Assembly (NCBI RefSeq): GCF_021183825.1
Contig: NZ_CP089211.1
Span: 4,570,501-4,634,500, forward strand
From: Sinomicrobium kalidii
Lineage (GTDB): Bacteria; Bacteroidota; Bacteroidia; Flavobacteriales; Flavobacteriaceae
Direction of reading: 5' to 3'
DNA: 64,000 nucleotides
Below the pieces are notes generated by a model. The model did not search any database. It was not told the DNA's origin and saw only the letters and a program-made list of their open reading frames with translations. Below, in pieces: positions 7,412 through 16,858 of this stretch. A program made the position numbers and the translations under genes. The stretch's first letter is position 1; every line of letters begins with the position of its first letter.

Positions 7412-10306
7412 ATGAGAAATCAAGTATTGAATAGAATTTTAGTAGCCCTGTTTGCATTTTTTTCAATTTCCCCAAATTTATCGGGTCAGGAAAAACATCC
7501 CTTTATCATTTCATCTCCTGAAACGATAGCACAAATAATCCTCAACGGGAATGAAAGTCAGCCGGTACACACGGCAGCACAATTATTTGCAGATGATGTA
7601 TACCGTATTACCGGTCAAAAACCGGAATTAAGGATTGCGGGCAATTCCGAATACCAGTTAAAAGCCGGGACCCTTGGCGTAAACAGTGATTTTGACAAGG
7701 AATGCAGGAAAGCGGGGATCGATACGGATCAATTAAAGTCAAAGTGGGAAGGCTATGTCATTAAGGCAGTCACCGGTCCGGAAGGCAAAAAGAATGTTCT
7801 TTTTGTTGTGGGCAGTCATCCCCGGGGCACAGCACACGGCTTGATGGAATTGAGCAGGAGGATAGGGGTTTCGCCCTGGTACTGGTGGGCGGACGTTCAG
7901 CCGGAGAAAAAAGAAGTGCTGGAAATTCCCGCCGGGCCGCTTGTTGAAGATGCCCCCAAAGTAAAGTTTCGCGGTATTTTTATTAACGACGAAGACTGGG
8001 GCCTGCAACCGTGGGCGGCCAAAACATTCGAACCGGAAACGGGGGATATAGGCCCCGAAACCTATAAAAAGGTATTTGAACTCCTGCTACGCTTAAAGGC
8101 CAATACTATCTGGCCGGCCATGCACCCCAGTACCAGGGCGTTCTTTCATTATCCCGGAAATGCGGGAGTGGCAAAAAAATATGGAATTATCGTGGGAACT
8201 TCCCATGCCGAACCCATGCTCAGGAACAATGTGGATGAATGGGACAAAAATAAAAGAGGCGCCTTTAATTACCGGACCAATAAAGAACAGGTGTATGCTT
8301 ATTGGGAGGAAAGGGTAAAAGAAAGCAAGGGACTGGATGCTTTTTACACTTTGGGAATGCGGGGAATTCACGACAGCGGTATGGAGGGAGTGGAAAGCAG
8401 GGAAGATGCGGTAGCCGTTCTGGACGGAGTGATCAAAGACCAAAGAGGATTATTGAAAAAATACCTGGATCGGAACGTGGAAGACATCCCCCAGGCTTTT
8501 ACGGCATATAAAGAAGTGCTGGGTATTTATGACGCAGGACTGGAGCTTCCGGAGGATGTCACTATTGTCTGGCCCGATGATAACTACGGCTATATCCGCC
8601 GCCTGAACAACACCGAAGAAAGGAAGAGAAAAGGCGGTACGGGGGTCTACTATCACGCTTCTTACTGGGGAAGGCCTCATGACTATCTATGGCTCAGTAC
8701 CACGCATCCTTCACTGATCCGCGAGGAAATGTGGAAAGCCTATAAAACAGGCGCTGACCGGCTCTGGATATTGAATGTAGGAGACATAAAGCCCGCCGAA
8801 TACAATATGCAGCTCTTTATGGACATGGCTTATGATACCGAAGCATTCGCAGATACCGAAAGCCTGAATACACACCGGAAAAACTTCTACACCCGGATTT
8901 TCGGCCCCTTGTACGGGGATAAAATAAGTGAACTGCGGAAAAAATATTACGACCTCGCCTTCGAGAGAAAACCGGAATATATGGGATGGAGCCAGACCGA
9001 GCCTACAACTGAAGTTCACGAAACGGAATACGATCCCTTCGTATGGGGTGATGAGGTTCAAAAACGGCTGGATGCCTATAAGAAGTTAGGGCGTACCTCC
9101 GACAGTATCTATTACAGTTTGCCCGAAAAACTAAAGGACACCTATTTTCAACTGGTTCATTATCCGGCTAAGGGGGCTATGTTTATGAATATGAAATACC
9201 TCTACAGGGACCTCGCCATAAAGTATAATCGTGAAGGACGGTTGATCGCGGAAAAATATAAGGATCTGTCCCGGGAAAGTCACGATAGTACTGCCCGGAT
9301 CACAAAACAGTACAATACCGGGATCTCACACGGAAAATGGAACCATATGATGGATATGGCACCGAGGCAGCTACCGGTATTCAAAGCCCCCGAAATAACG
9401 GGTTCTCCCGATAAAAGCGGGGATTTATACGGATACCGTATTGAAGACCGTGGACAAAACGGTGATAAACTTCCTTTCTTCTATGCCAATCAGAACGACC
9501 GTTATTTTATCGATGTTTTTCTGAAAAGGGAAGGAAGCGTTTCCTGGGCCGTAAAGGATCTCCCGGAATGGGTAAAAGTATCGCAGCCTGACGGAACATT
9601 GAATACCGCTACGGACGAACTTCAGCAAAGGATTTATTTTGAAACAAATTGGAAGGCATGGGAGCGATCGGGCAGCCCGTCGCAATCGAAATTTGTTTTG
9701 AGGTTAAACGGTGAAGATTTCCCGGTTGATATCCGTGTCAGAGATATGGGAGAAAACCCCGGTAAAGGTTTTCCCGAAAAGAACGGTATGGCCGTAGCCT
9801 ATGCCGGTCATTTCTCTTCCGTAACCGGTGATAAAAAATACAGGTGGAAGCCCCTTGAGGATTTGGGATATAGCGGAAACGCTATACAAGCCTCTCCGAT
9901 TGATGCCGTGCCTTTGGATACGATCAGCATAAAAGATCATCCGAAACTGACGTATCATTTTATAACGGAAACCGTTACGGAAGAGGCAAAGTTATTCCTT
10001 TTTGCCCTGCCCACGCACCCGCTAACCCGTGACCACAAGGTCCGGGTCGGGGTGCAATGGGATAACGGACCGGTCAGGCTTGTTAACTTTCAGACCCATG
10101 GCAGGAGTGAACGCTGGAAACTGAATGTACTGAGAAACCTGGCAAGTGCAGAGCTCCCTGTTACACTTAACAGGAAAGGAAAGCACAGTTTAAATATTTA
10201 TATGATCGACCCGGGGGTTACGCTCGATTTTTATTACCTGCAGGCCAAAGCACAAACTTTACCTTATGGTATATTACCGGAGACAGGTAGTACAGAAACG
10301 GATTGA
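7412..10306 (+). CDS. GH115 alpha-glucuronidase
   Basis: Removes alpha-linked (4-O-methyl)glucuronic acid from polymer side chains. Its 964 residues are within the usual GH115 range. After a signal peptide (NRILVALFAFFSISPNLSG), the N-terminal alpha/beta domain with NVLFVVGSHPRGTAHGLMEL leads to the barrel with SPWYWWADV, KFRGIFINDEDWGLQPW, NTIWPAMHPSTRAFF and GTSHAEPMLRNN, all typical of the family. A C-terminal beta-rich part starts near residue 670. GH115 enzymes act on glucuronoxylan, and at least one Bacteroides member acts on decorated arabinogalactan. With the galactanase-like GH43 just upstream and GH16 downstream I prefer the second reading. It probably shares a transcript with the 6017 gene. 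Confidence 0.95.
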   Translation: MRNQVLNRILVALFAFFSISPNLSGQEKHPFIISSPETIAQIILNGNESQPVHTAAQLFADDVYRITGQKPELRIAGNSEYQLKAGTLGVNSDFDKECRKAGIDTDQLKSKWEGYVIKAVTGPEGKKNVLFVVGSHPRGTAHGLMELSRRIGVSPWYWWADVQPEKKEVLEIPAGPLVEDAPKVKFRGIFINDEDWGLQPWAAKTFEPETGDIGPETYKKVFELLLRLKANTIWPAMHPSTRAFFHYPGNAGVAKKYGIIVGTSHAEPMLRNNVDEWDKNKRGAFNYRTNKEQVYAYWEERVKESKGLDAFYTLGMRGIHDSGMEGVESREDAVAVLDGVIKDQRGLLKKYLDRNVEDIPQAFTAYKEVLGIYDAGLELPEDVTIVWPDDNYGYIRRLNNTEERKRKGGTGVYYHASYWGRPHDYLWLSTTHPSLIREEMWKAYKTGADRLWILNVGDIKPAEYNMQLFMDMAYDTEAFADTESLNTHRKNFYTRIFGPLYGDKISELRKKYYDLAFERKPEYMGWSQTEPTTEVHETEYDPFVWGDEVQKRLDAYKKLGRTSDSIYYSLPEKLKDTYFQLVHYPAKGAMFMNMKYLYRDLAIKYNREGRLIAEKYKDLSRESHDSTARITKQYNTGISHGKWNHMMDMAPRQLPVFKAPEITGSPDKSGDLYGYRIEDRGQNGDKLPFFYANQNDRYFIDVFLKREGSVSWAVKDLPEWVKVSQPDGTLNTATDELQQRIYFETNWKAWERSGSPSQSKFVLRLNGEDFPVDIRVRDMGENPGKGFPEKNGMAVAYAGHFSSVTGDKKYRWKPLEDLGYSGNAIQASPIDAVPLDTISIKDHPKLTYHFITETVTEEAKLFLFALPTHPLTRDHKVRVGVQWDNGPVRLVNFQTHGRSERWKLNVLRNLASAELPVTLNRKGKHSLNIYMIDPGVTLDFYYLQAKAQTLPYGILPETGSTETD

Positions 10307-10538
10307 AGAACGCTACCGTATAGTGGTAGGCCCCAACATCATCAAACCCTGTATGGAAACACTCATAATTATACAAAGGAAGAAAGGGTTTTCCCTGAGG
10401 AAACTACCCAGAAACAGACCTCCTTAGGGTATGCCGCAATACCGCCTGGCAGTGGATGGAGTTGAAGCAATACCCCGGAACTGCCGGTGAAAAACGCTCT
10501 AAAATCTTATCATTCGAATTTTATAAAACCTATTTATT

Positions 10539-11411
10539 ATGAAGTATCTGAAAAGACCAAAGTATTTGTTAATGTCATGCTGTATTTGTGCGCTGATAGC
10601 ATGTACGGACGATAACGAACCGGAAGGAACCGGTATCGGGGAAGTTCCGGAAAGCCGGGCCGATGTACAGGAGTTGAAAAAGGCAAAATCAGTACAACCC
10701 GTGGTTTTCCTGGATTCCACCACTTTTGACAACACCCGGAAGTTCGAAGAGCACTGGGAAATGTTTTATCCGTGGGGAACCGATCATAACGGCTCGGCCC
10801 GGATGTATGAAGACCAGGTAACGCTGGATGGAAACGGTGAATTGCTGATAGAAGCCAACCGCATTTATGAAGACGAAGGAGACAGTTCTGCCGATCCCTG
10901 GTTAAAAATAAAATACCATTCCGGGGCCATTCATTTTAAGGAACACATTGTGGTGAGTGATTCGCTGCCCTCCTGGGAGATCAGCGGGGATTTCCAGGTG
11001 CCTACCACAAGGGGTTCCTGGCCGGCCTTCTGGATCACCGGGGCCTGGAGCTGGCCGCCGGAGATCGACATTATGGAGTTTAAAGGGAACAATACCAACT
11101 GGCAAAACACGGTGACAGGCCCCGATTGGCAGAACACGTCCTGGCAAACGACCAAAACCACGGTGTCCGATGCCGGAAACTGGCACAATTATAAAGTGAT
11201 CATCAATAAAACCTCGCAAACCGATGTGGAGATCAAGCTCTACATCGACGGAGATCAGACGGGCACACATACGGCCGATTTTGTAGGAAAACCGTTCTGG
11301 CTGATCATCAATATGCAAATGGAAGGTTCCAGCGGTGCCCCCGGCCCCGAATATGCCGAATACAGGGCCCGGAATATCTATGTGGCGGCTACTCCTGCCG
11401 AAGCGCCATAG
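10539..11411 (+). CDS. GH16 endo-beta-glycanase lipoprotein
   Basis: Retaining endo-enzyme cutting beta-1,3 or beta-1,4 linked glucans or galactans. Residues 1-22 form a lipoprotein signal with LIAC as lipobox, so it is probably surface-exposed. A linker of about 35 residues leads to the jelly roll. The GH16 signature EIDIME is complete: nucleophile E175, D177 and acid/base E180, with the extra residue of the beta-bulge type. RGSWPAFWITGAWSWPPEID is also characteristic. 290 residues is standard. The 232-base gap after GH115 holds no recognisable element. In PUL A it would supply the endo-cut at the cell surface; the substrate (beta-1,3-galactan, laminarin or other) cannot be fixed by eye. Confidence 0.92.
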   Translation: MKYLKRPKYLLMSCCICALIACTDDNEPEGTGIGEVPESRADVQELKKAKSVQPVVFLDSTTFDNTRKFEEHWEMFYPWGTDHNGSARMYEDQVTLDGNGELLIEANRIYEDEGDSSADPWLKIKYHSGAIHFKEHIVVSDSLPSWEISGDFQVPTTRGSWPAFWITGAWSWPPEIDIMEFKGNNTNWQNTVTGPDWQNTSWQTTKTTVSDAGNWHNYKVIINKTSQTDVEIKLYIDGDQTGTHTADFVGKPFWLIINMQMEGSSGAPGPEYAEYRARNIYVAATPAEAP

Positions 11412-11665
11412 AAACAATATACCTGTTTAGTGCGGGGCCGGTTCCGGTATGGTCACAAGACCGGTCCGGAGCGGTAATTGGCCACGTCACGAAATACAGG
11501 TACCTGTAAAAGTTGCCTTTTCAAATTGTACGGACATTTTTGGAAAGGCACTTTTTTATACCCGCATATTTGCCAATAAGACTTTACAAAAAAATAATGC
11601 GGCTTTTTTTCGGAGAGTGCTCAAAACAGATAACTTGCCGTTTTTCTTTAACAAATTTTTAAGTT

Positions 11666-12208
11666 TTGAAAAGAGAATCGGATAAAGAGCTGGCGTATAA
11701 CTTGAAAGGTAGTGCAGGCGAAGCTTTCGACAGGCTTTATATCCGGTATTGGGAACCCTTGTTTTCCTTTGCGTATAAATTTTCCGGTTCCCGTGCATTG
11801 TCGCAGGATGTCGTTCAGGAAGTATTTTTTTCACTCTGGCAGAAAAGAGCATCGGTAGAGGTAAATAACATAGAGGCTTATTTATACCAGAGTGTCAAGT
11901 ACCGCTTGTTCAGGGCCTATAAAAACAAAGAATTTCCCACAGACAGGATTGACCGTGATTTTGAGAACTACCTGGTAGAACATACCGCAAGCGAATCGTC
12001 CGAACAAACAGAACTTCTGAGGAAGTTACTGGAACAACTGCCTGAAAAAAGAAAGGAAATACTGTATTTGAGTAAATACCAGAACCTGAGTAATGCCGAA
12101 ATTGCAGAAGAACTCAACCTGTCGACCCAAACCGTTAAGAACCAGTTGAGCAGGGCCATAAAGAGCCTGAGAACGCTCCTTAAAGAATCCTGTTTCCTCT
12201 TCTTTTAA
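11666..12208 (+). CDS. ECF-type RNA polymerase sigma factor (Bacteroidota FecI-like)
   Basis: Alternative sigma factor that would drive transcription of the linked receptor locus when released by its anti-sigma factor. Region 2 lies about 20-90 (RLYIRYWEPLFSFAYKF, DVVQEVFFSLWQKR), and region 4 about 115-170 with the helix-turn-helix NLSNAEIAEELNLSTQTVKN. 180 residues, normal for the group. The start is TTG at 11666, since no ATG lies nearby in frame. FecR follows after 100 bases and then a SusC receptor with an STN domain, the classical cell-surface signalling order. A weak sigma-like element (CATATTTG, about 100 bases upstream) is too poor to annotate. Confidence 0.96.
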   Translation: MKRESDKELAYNLKGSAGEAFDRLYIRYWEPLFSFAYKFSGSRALSQDVVQEVFFSLWQKRASVEVNNIEAYLYQSVKYRLFRAYKNKEFPTDRIDRDFENYLVEHTASESSEQTELLRKLLEQLPEKRKEILYLSKYQNLSNAEIAEELNLSTQTVKNQLSRAIKSLRTLLKESCFLFF

Positions 12209-12308
12209 CCACTTTTCTTCTTGTTTACATACCCGTAACAATACCTTAATATATCCGGATGGTACTTTTTTTCCTTTTCCGCACATTACCGTGTAAGCAC
12301 AAGCGTAA

Positions 12309-13250
12309 ATGAAAAGTAAAGAACAACATCCCCTGTCGGTTTTGATACACAAGCTGCTGAGTGGAAAGATCTCCGGGGAAGAGCACAAGGTCCTTCAGGA
12401 TTTTACGGACTCTTATAAGCAGGAAAGTGCCTGGGACACCTCGTCGGGTAATAAAAAAGAGCTCGGGGAAAAGATCCGTGACTCATTGCGGCTCAGGATC
12501 AGGAAGGCGGAAAGAAAAAAACAGGCTGTGAGATATATGGCCGCAGCATGCGTGGTTTTGTGTATGGGCCTGTTTTTTGTCTGGCAGTATAAGACGGGAG
12601 GGACAGCACAACTTATGGTCAGCACCACTTCGCAAATAGATTCCCTTACCCTGGCAGACGGGAGTAAAATATACCTTAACAGGAATACCGTTTTCAGTTA
12701 CCCTGAAAAGTTTGACGGTAATTCCCGCACGGTAAAATTAATTAGCGGCGGGGCATACTTTAAGATAGCAAGGAACGAGCAGAAACCGTTTGTAATAGTT
12801 TCGGAAGATGTAAAGACGGAAGTCCTCGGAACCACGTTCAACATTATAAAGAGTGACAGCACCGTCAACGTGACGGTCTCTACCGGTAAAGTAAAAGTAA
12901 GTACGCCTTCAGACAGTGTGGAATTACTGGCAGATGAACAGGCCGCTATGCACAACAGGTCGGGAAAACTGGTAAAGAAAAAAGTGAAATCACAGCTTTA
13001 TTCCAGCTGGATGAACAAGGATATAGATTATGAAGATATTACGCTTGGCGAGCTGTCCACACTGGTGGAACTCCGCTACGGACTACCGTTTCACTTTGAA
13101 GATCCGGCACTGAAAGATTACAAGGTAAAAGTCTCTTTCTTAAAACAGGACAGCCTGGAAAGCGTGCTATCCAAACTGCACTTTATAACCAATGTTAAAC
13201 TTAAAATAAATAAGAATGTAATCACCGTAAAAAGTAAAGAAATACACTGA
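12309..13250 (+). CDS. FecR-family anti-sigma factor
   Basis: Inner-membrane anti-sigma regulator relaying a signal from the outer-membrane receptor to the ECF factor encoded just upstream. The cytoplasmic N-terminal about 75 residues bind sigma; one membrane helix follows (AAACVVLCMGLFFVW, about 79-95). The periplasmic FecR domain about 105-205 contains LADGSKIYLNRNTVFSYP and EVLGTTFNI. The C-terminal domain about 245-312 (DITLGELSTLVELRYGLPFHF) is the DUF4974 module of Bacteroidota FecR proteins, which resembles STN domains. The receptor gene starts 52 bases downstream. Length 313 is typical. Confidence 0.95.
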   Translation: MKSKEQHPLSVLIHKLLSGKISGEEHKVLQDFTDSYKQESAWDTSSGNKKELGEKIRDSLRLRIRKAERKKQAVRYMAAACVVLCMGLFFVWQYKTGGTAQLMVSTTSQIDSLTLADGSKIYLNRNTVFSYPEKFDGNSRTVKLISGGAYFKIARNEQKPFVIVSEDVKTEVLGTTFNIIKSDSTVNVTVSTGKVKVSTPSDSVELLADEQAAMHNRSGKLVKKKVKSQLYSSWMNKDIDYEDITLGELSTLVELRYGLPFHFEDPALKDYKVKVSFLKQDSLESVLSKLHFITNVKLKINKNVITVKSKEIH

Positions 13251-13302
13251 AGAATAAAAGTTCAGGCCTGTGGCACCAGGCCCGAACCGGTTTGAGTATT
13301 AA

Positions 13303-16300
13303 ATGAAAATCGAAAAAACACATTCATCTAACACTATGAAAATTAAAAAGCTAAAAACTATGTTGGTACCGTTTGCGGTACTGGCACTTGTACACACCAT
13401 TGCCCTTGGAAAAGCGACGGACAAATGGGGTATCGATTCAAAAATAAGCATAAATGTGGAGAATGCTACGCTGGACGATATTTTTTCCATCCTTGAAAAA
13501 AAGACCGCTTTTCACTTCAATTACGGCGGGGACATTATGAAAGATACGAGAACGTTCTCGCTCACGTACAGTAATAAACCACTGCATGCCATTCTCGATG
13601 CACTGGCCGGTAGTGCGGAGGTACAGTATAATGTTTCCGGGAAGACGATCCTGATCAAAAAGAAAAATCCGGGTCGTGCCGGAAATCAGCAGCAAACCCT
13701 GAACGGGAAAGTTGTTGATGCATCAGGACAGCCGTTGCCGGGGGCAAGTGTAATGGAAAAAGGAACATCCAACGGGGTGGCTACCGATTTTGACGGTAAC
13801 TTCACTATAAATGTTTCGGGGAACAATGCGGTTTTGATCGTATCCTATATCGGGTTCGTAACCCGGGAAGTCACGGTTCCGGATGACAGTAACACTGTAA
13901 CCATCTCACTGAAAGAAGATGCCCAGGGACTGGATGAGGTGGTAGTGACTGCTTTGGGAATTACCAGGGAAGAGAAAAAAATAGGATATGCTACCCAGGA
14001 TATAGAATTAGGTACCATAGAAGAAGTGAGCACCCCGAATGTGGGTAACCTTTTTTCCGGACAGGTAGCCGGTCTTTCCGTAACCAATCCCACCGGACTG
14101 TTCCAGTCGCCGTCTTTTTCTTTGAGGGGAAAAACGCCGCTTATTGTTATTGACGGTATCCCGGTGGAAACCGATTTCTTTGATGTTTCCTCCAATGATA
14201 TCGCAGATATAAACGTCCTGAAAGGGACTACGGCATCGGCCCTTTACGGTTCGAGGGGACGGAACGGTGCGATACTCATCACTACTAAAAATGCTACCGA
14301 AGAAGGCCTGGAAATATCGGTGTCCCACAATACCATGGTCACAGCCGGTTTTACCGCCTTTCCCGAAACGCAGACCGAATACGGGAACGGATCTAACGGT
14401 AAATATGAATTCTGGGACGGACAGGACGGAGGGATTTCCGACGGCGATATGATCTGGGGGCCCAAGTTCGAACCCGGGGTCATGATCCCCCAGTGGAACA
14501 GCCCGATCCGGGACAATGAGACCGGGGAAACCATTCCCTGGTGGGGTGACGTGTCCGGTACGGAATACAACGATAAGTCGCGGTATTCCAGGGTGCCCAT
14601 TCCCTGGGAGTATCACGATAACCTGAAAGACTTCCTGGAAACAGGCTATGTGAGCACTACCGACTTTGCCATTGCACACAAGGGCAAAAAAGGGACGTTC
14701 AGAATATCGGGAATGTTCTCCGAACAGAAGGACAGGGTGCCCAATGCCAGCCTTAAAAGGGGAGGGTTGAGTTTTAAGGCGACCACCAAACTGACGGACC
14801 GGCTTACCCTGGACAGTAAACTCGCTTACAACAAAGTGTATTCGCCAAACTATCCCAGGCACGGTTACGGCCCCAAAAACCACATGTATACCATTCTGAT
14901 ATGGATGGGCGATGATGTCAACGGAAAAGAACTCCGCGAACACCTCTATGTTCCGGGGCAGGAGGGATACCGTCAGGCCAACTGGAATTATGCCTGGTAC
15001 AACAACCCTTATTTTGCGGCATACGAACTGAATCAGACTTACGATGCCAATGTGATTAACAGCCAGTTAAAGCTCAACTATGAGGTTACGGATGATCTTA
15101 ACCTGCAGGCAAGGGCTTCCGCGGTGCTCAAAGACCGGTTTGAAGACCGGCAAAGTCCGAAATCATATCTCAACTACAGCGATCCGAGAGATGGCGATTA
15201 TAAAACCTGGAACAGGGAACGACTGAATGTGGATTACGATATCCTGGCCACATATAACAAATCTGTCAGCGACAATTTCGGCTTTACCGTCAATGCCGGT
15301 GCTTCTGCCTTTTACCGTAAATTCCAGGAAGAATACAATGCCACCGACGGGCTTGCCGAACCCTGGGTGTACAGCCTGAATAACAGCAGGGGAAGCCTTA
15401 AGGGAAGCACTTACCTGGAAGAAAAGGCAATACACAGTATATACGCTACCGCAGAGCTGGACATTTACAATGCCCTGTTCCTTAATTTTGCCGCCCGTAA
15501 CGACTGGTCTTCCACGCTTCCCGAATCAAGCAGGTCCTATTTTTACCCGTCTTTGTCGGCGAGCACCCTGGTGTCCAATTATATAAAACTACCTAAAGCG
15601 ATCGACTTCCTGAAGCTCTACGGTTCCTGGGCGGAAGTATCAAGCGATCTCGATCCTTACGAGATAACACCGTACTATATCAACGACGCCAACGGGGAAA
15701 ATGAAAAGACCTTTGGCTCCACACCGAGGATCACCTATCCCGGCGGAATTGTAAACCCGAATATCAAACCGGAGAAATCAACCTCGTTTGAACTGGGTAT
15801 GAACTCGTCTTTCCTGACCGGCAGGTTAAAACTGGGTTTTACCTATTACAATGTGGTAGATACCAACCAGATCATAGATTTGCCGATTTCCATTGCCTCC
15901 GGATTCGGAAGCAGAAAGGTAAACGGCAACGAATACACTACCAACGGCTATGAAGTGGTTTTAAATGCCACCCCGGTACTTACGGATGATTTTCGCTGGG
16001 ACATTACCACAAACTGGAGCACATGGGAAAAGAAGATCACGGGCATTTACGGAGGCCAGGAACGGTTTGGCGACCTGTACCTGAACGACCGTGCCGATAG
16101 TTTTTATGCCGAAGTGTGGCAAAAGGCCCCGGACGGTCAGCTCATCTTGAATGATGAAGGGCTTCCGGTTAAAGACAACTTCAAACAGAAAATAGGGCAC
16201 AGGGCGCCCGATTGGTTGCTGGGACTGCAAAACAGCTTTAGATACAAAAAATTCACCCTGAATGTCGGGATAGACGGAGTATGGGGCGGTATTATGAGGT

Positions 16301-16839
16301 CACAGACCATAGAAAAGATGTGGTGGGGAGGCAAGCATCCCAACTCCACCGAATACAGGGATGCCGAATATGCCGCAGGGGAACCGGTTTACGTGCCCGA
16401 AGGCGTGAATGTGGTCAGCGGGGAACTGAACCAGGATGTGAACGGGAATGTTATATCCGATACCAGGGTGTTCGGGGAAAACACAACGGCAGTGAACTGG
16501 CAGACCTGGAGCCAGAATTATCCCTACAGGGCCCGGGTAACTACCGACGAAAATGAAAAGTTTGCCAACGTTTTTGACCGCACGTTTTTCAAACTCCGCA
16601 GCGTAAGCCTTAAATACGATTTTACCGACCTGTTGAATATAGGCGGAGTGCAACATATAGATATGACGCTCAACGGGTACAACCTGCTCGTGTGGAAAAA
16701 AGCCGATATCATCGATCCCGATTTCGGTAGCGGAAGGTCTGAAGAAAACAACCGGCCCGAAACGCATTACGGCGATGATAATAACCTCCAGGACCCTTCG
16801 TCCAGGTATATAGGGCTGGGTATAAATGTGAAATTTTAA
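13303..16839 (+). CDS. SusC/RagA TonB-dependent receptor with N-terminal STN signalling domain
   Basis: Outer-membrane active importer. 1178 residues in order: signal peptide (TMLVPFAVLALVHTIALG), STN domain about 45-120 (INVENATLDDIFSILEKKT), carboxypeptidase-D-like beta-sandwich about 130-205 (GKVVDASGQPLPGASV, TDFDGNF), plug with LDEVVVTALGITREEK, then a beta-barrel ending in GINVKF. The STN domain is what lets a receptor signal to FecR, matching the ECF/FecR genes upstream. The other complete SusC proteins here lack it. A second in-frame ATG at 13336 is an equally good start. SusD-like lipoprotein follows after 19 bases. Downstream phosphatases suggest a phosphorylated ligand rather than a plain glycan, which is inference. 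Confidence 0.96.
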   Translation: MKIEKTHSSNTMKIKKLKTMLVPFAVLALVHTIALGKATDKWGIDSKISINVENATLDDIFSILEKKTAFHFNYGGDIMKDTRTFSLTYSNKPLHAILDALAGSAEVQYNVSGKTILIKKKNPGRAGNQQQTLNGKVVDASGQPLPGASVMEKGTSNGVATDFDGNFTINVSGNNAVLIVSYIGFVTREVTVPDDSNTVTISLKEDAQGLDEVVVTALGITREEKKIGYATQDIELGTIEEVSTPNVGNLFSGQVAGLSVTNPTGLFQSPSFSLRGKTPLIVIDGIPVETDFFDVSSNDIADINVLKGTTASALYGSRGRNGAILITTKNATEEGLEISVSHNTMVTAGFTAFPETQTEYGNGSNGKYEFWDGQDGGISDGDMIWGPKFEPGVMIPQWNSPIRDNETGETIPWWGDVSGTEYNDKSRYSRVPIPWEYHDNLKDFLETGYVSTTDFAIAHKGKKGTFRISGMFSEQKDRVPNASLKRGGLSFKATTKLTDRLTLDSKLAYNKVYSPNYPRHGYGPKNHMYTILIWMGDDVNGKELREHLYVPGQEGYRQANWNYAWYNNPYFAAYELNQTYDANVINSQLKLNYEVTDDLNLQARASAVLKDRFEDRQSPKSYLNYSDPRDGDYKTWNRERLNVDYDILATYNKSVSDNFGFTVNAGASAFYRKFQEEYNATDGLAEPWVYSLNNSRGSLKGSTYLEEKAIHSIYATAELDIYNALFLNFAARNDWSSTLPESSRSYFYPSLSASTLVSNYIKLPKAIDFLKLYGSWAEVSSDLDPYEITPYYINDANGENEKTFGSTPRITYPGGIVNPNIKPEKSTSFELGMNSSFLTGRLKLGFTYYNVVDTNQIIDLPISIASGFGSRKVNGNEYTTNGYEVVLNATPVLTDDFRWDITTNWSTWEKKITGIYGGQERFGDLYLNDRADSFYAEVWQKAPDGQLILNDEGLPVKDNFKQKIGHRAPDWLLGLQNSFRYKKFTLNVGIDGVWGGIMRSQTIEKMWWGGKHPNSTEYRDAEYAAGEPVYVPEGVNVVSGELNQDVNGNVISDTRVFGENTTAVNWQTWSQNYPYRARVTTDENEKFANVFDRTFFKLRSVSLKYDFTDLLNIGGVQHIDMTLNGYNLLVWKKADIIDPDFGSGRSEENNRPETHYGDDNNLQDPSSRYIGLGINVKF

Positions 16840-16858
16840 GACAGGAAAAACAAGAACC

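Noticed and set aside
11412..11665. Promoter CATATTTG in front of the ECF gene
   Set aside because: One mismatch to TAnnTTTG and a TTTG at a slightly too long distance; too weak to annotate.
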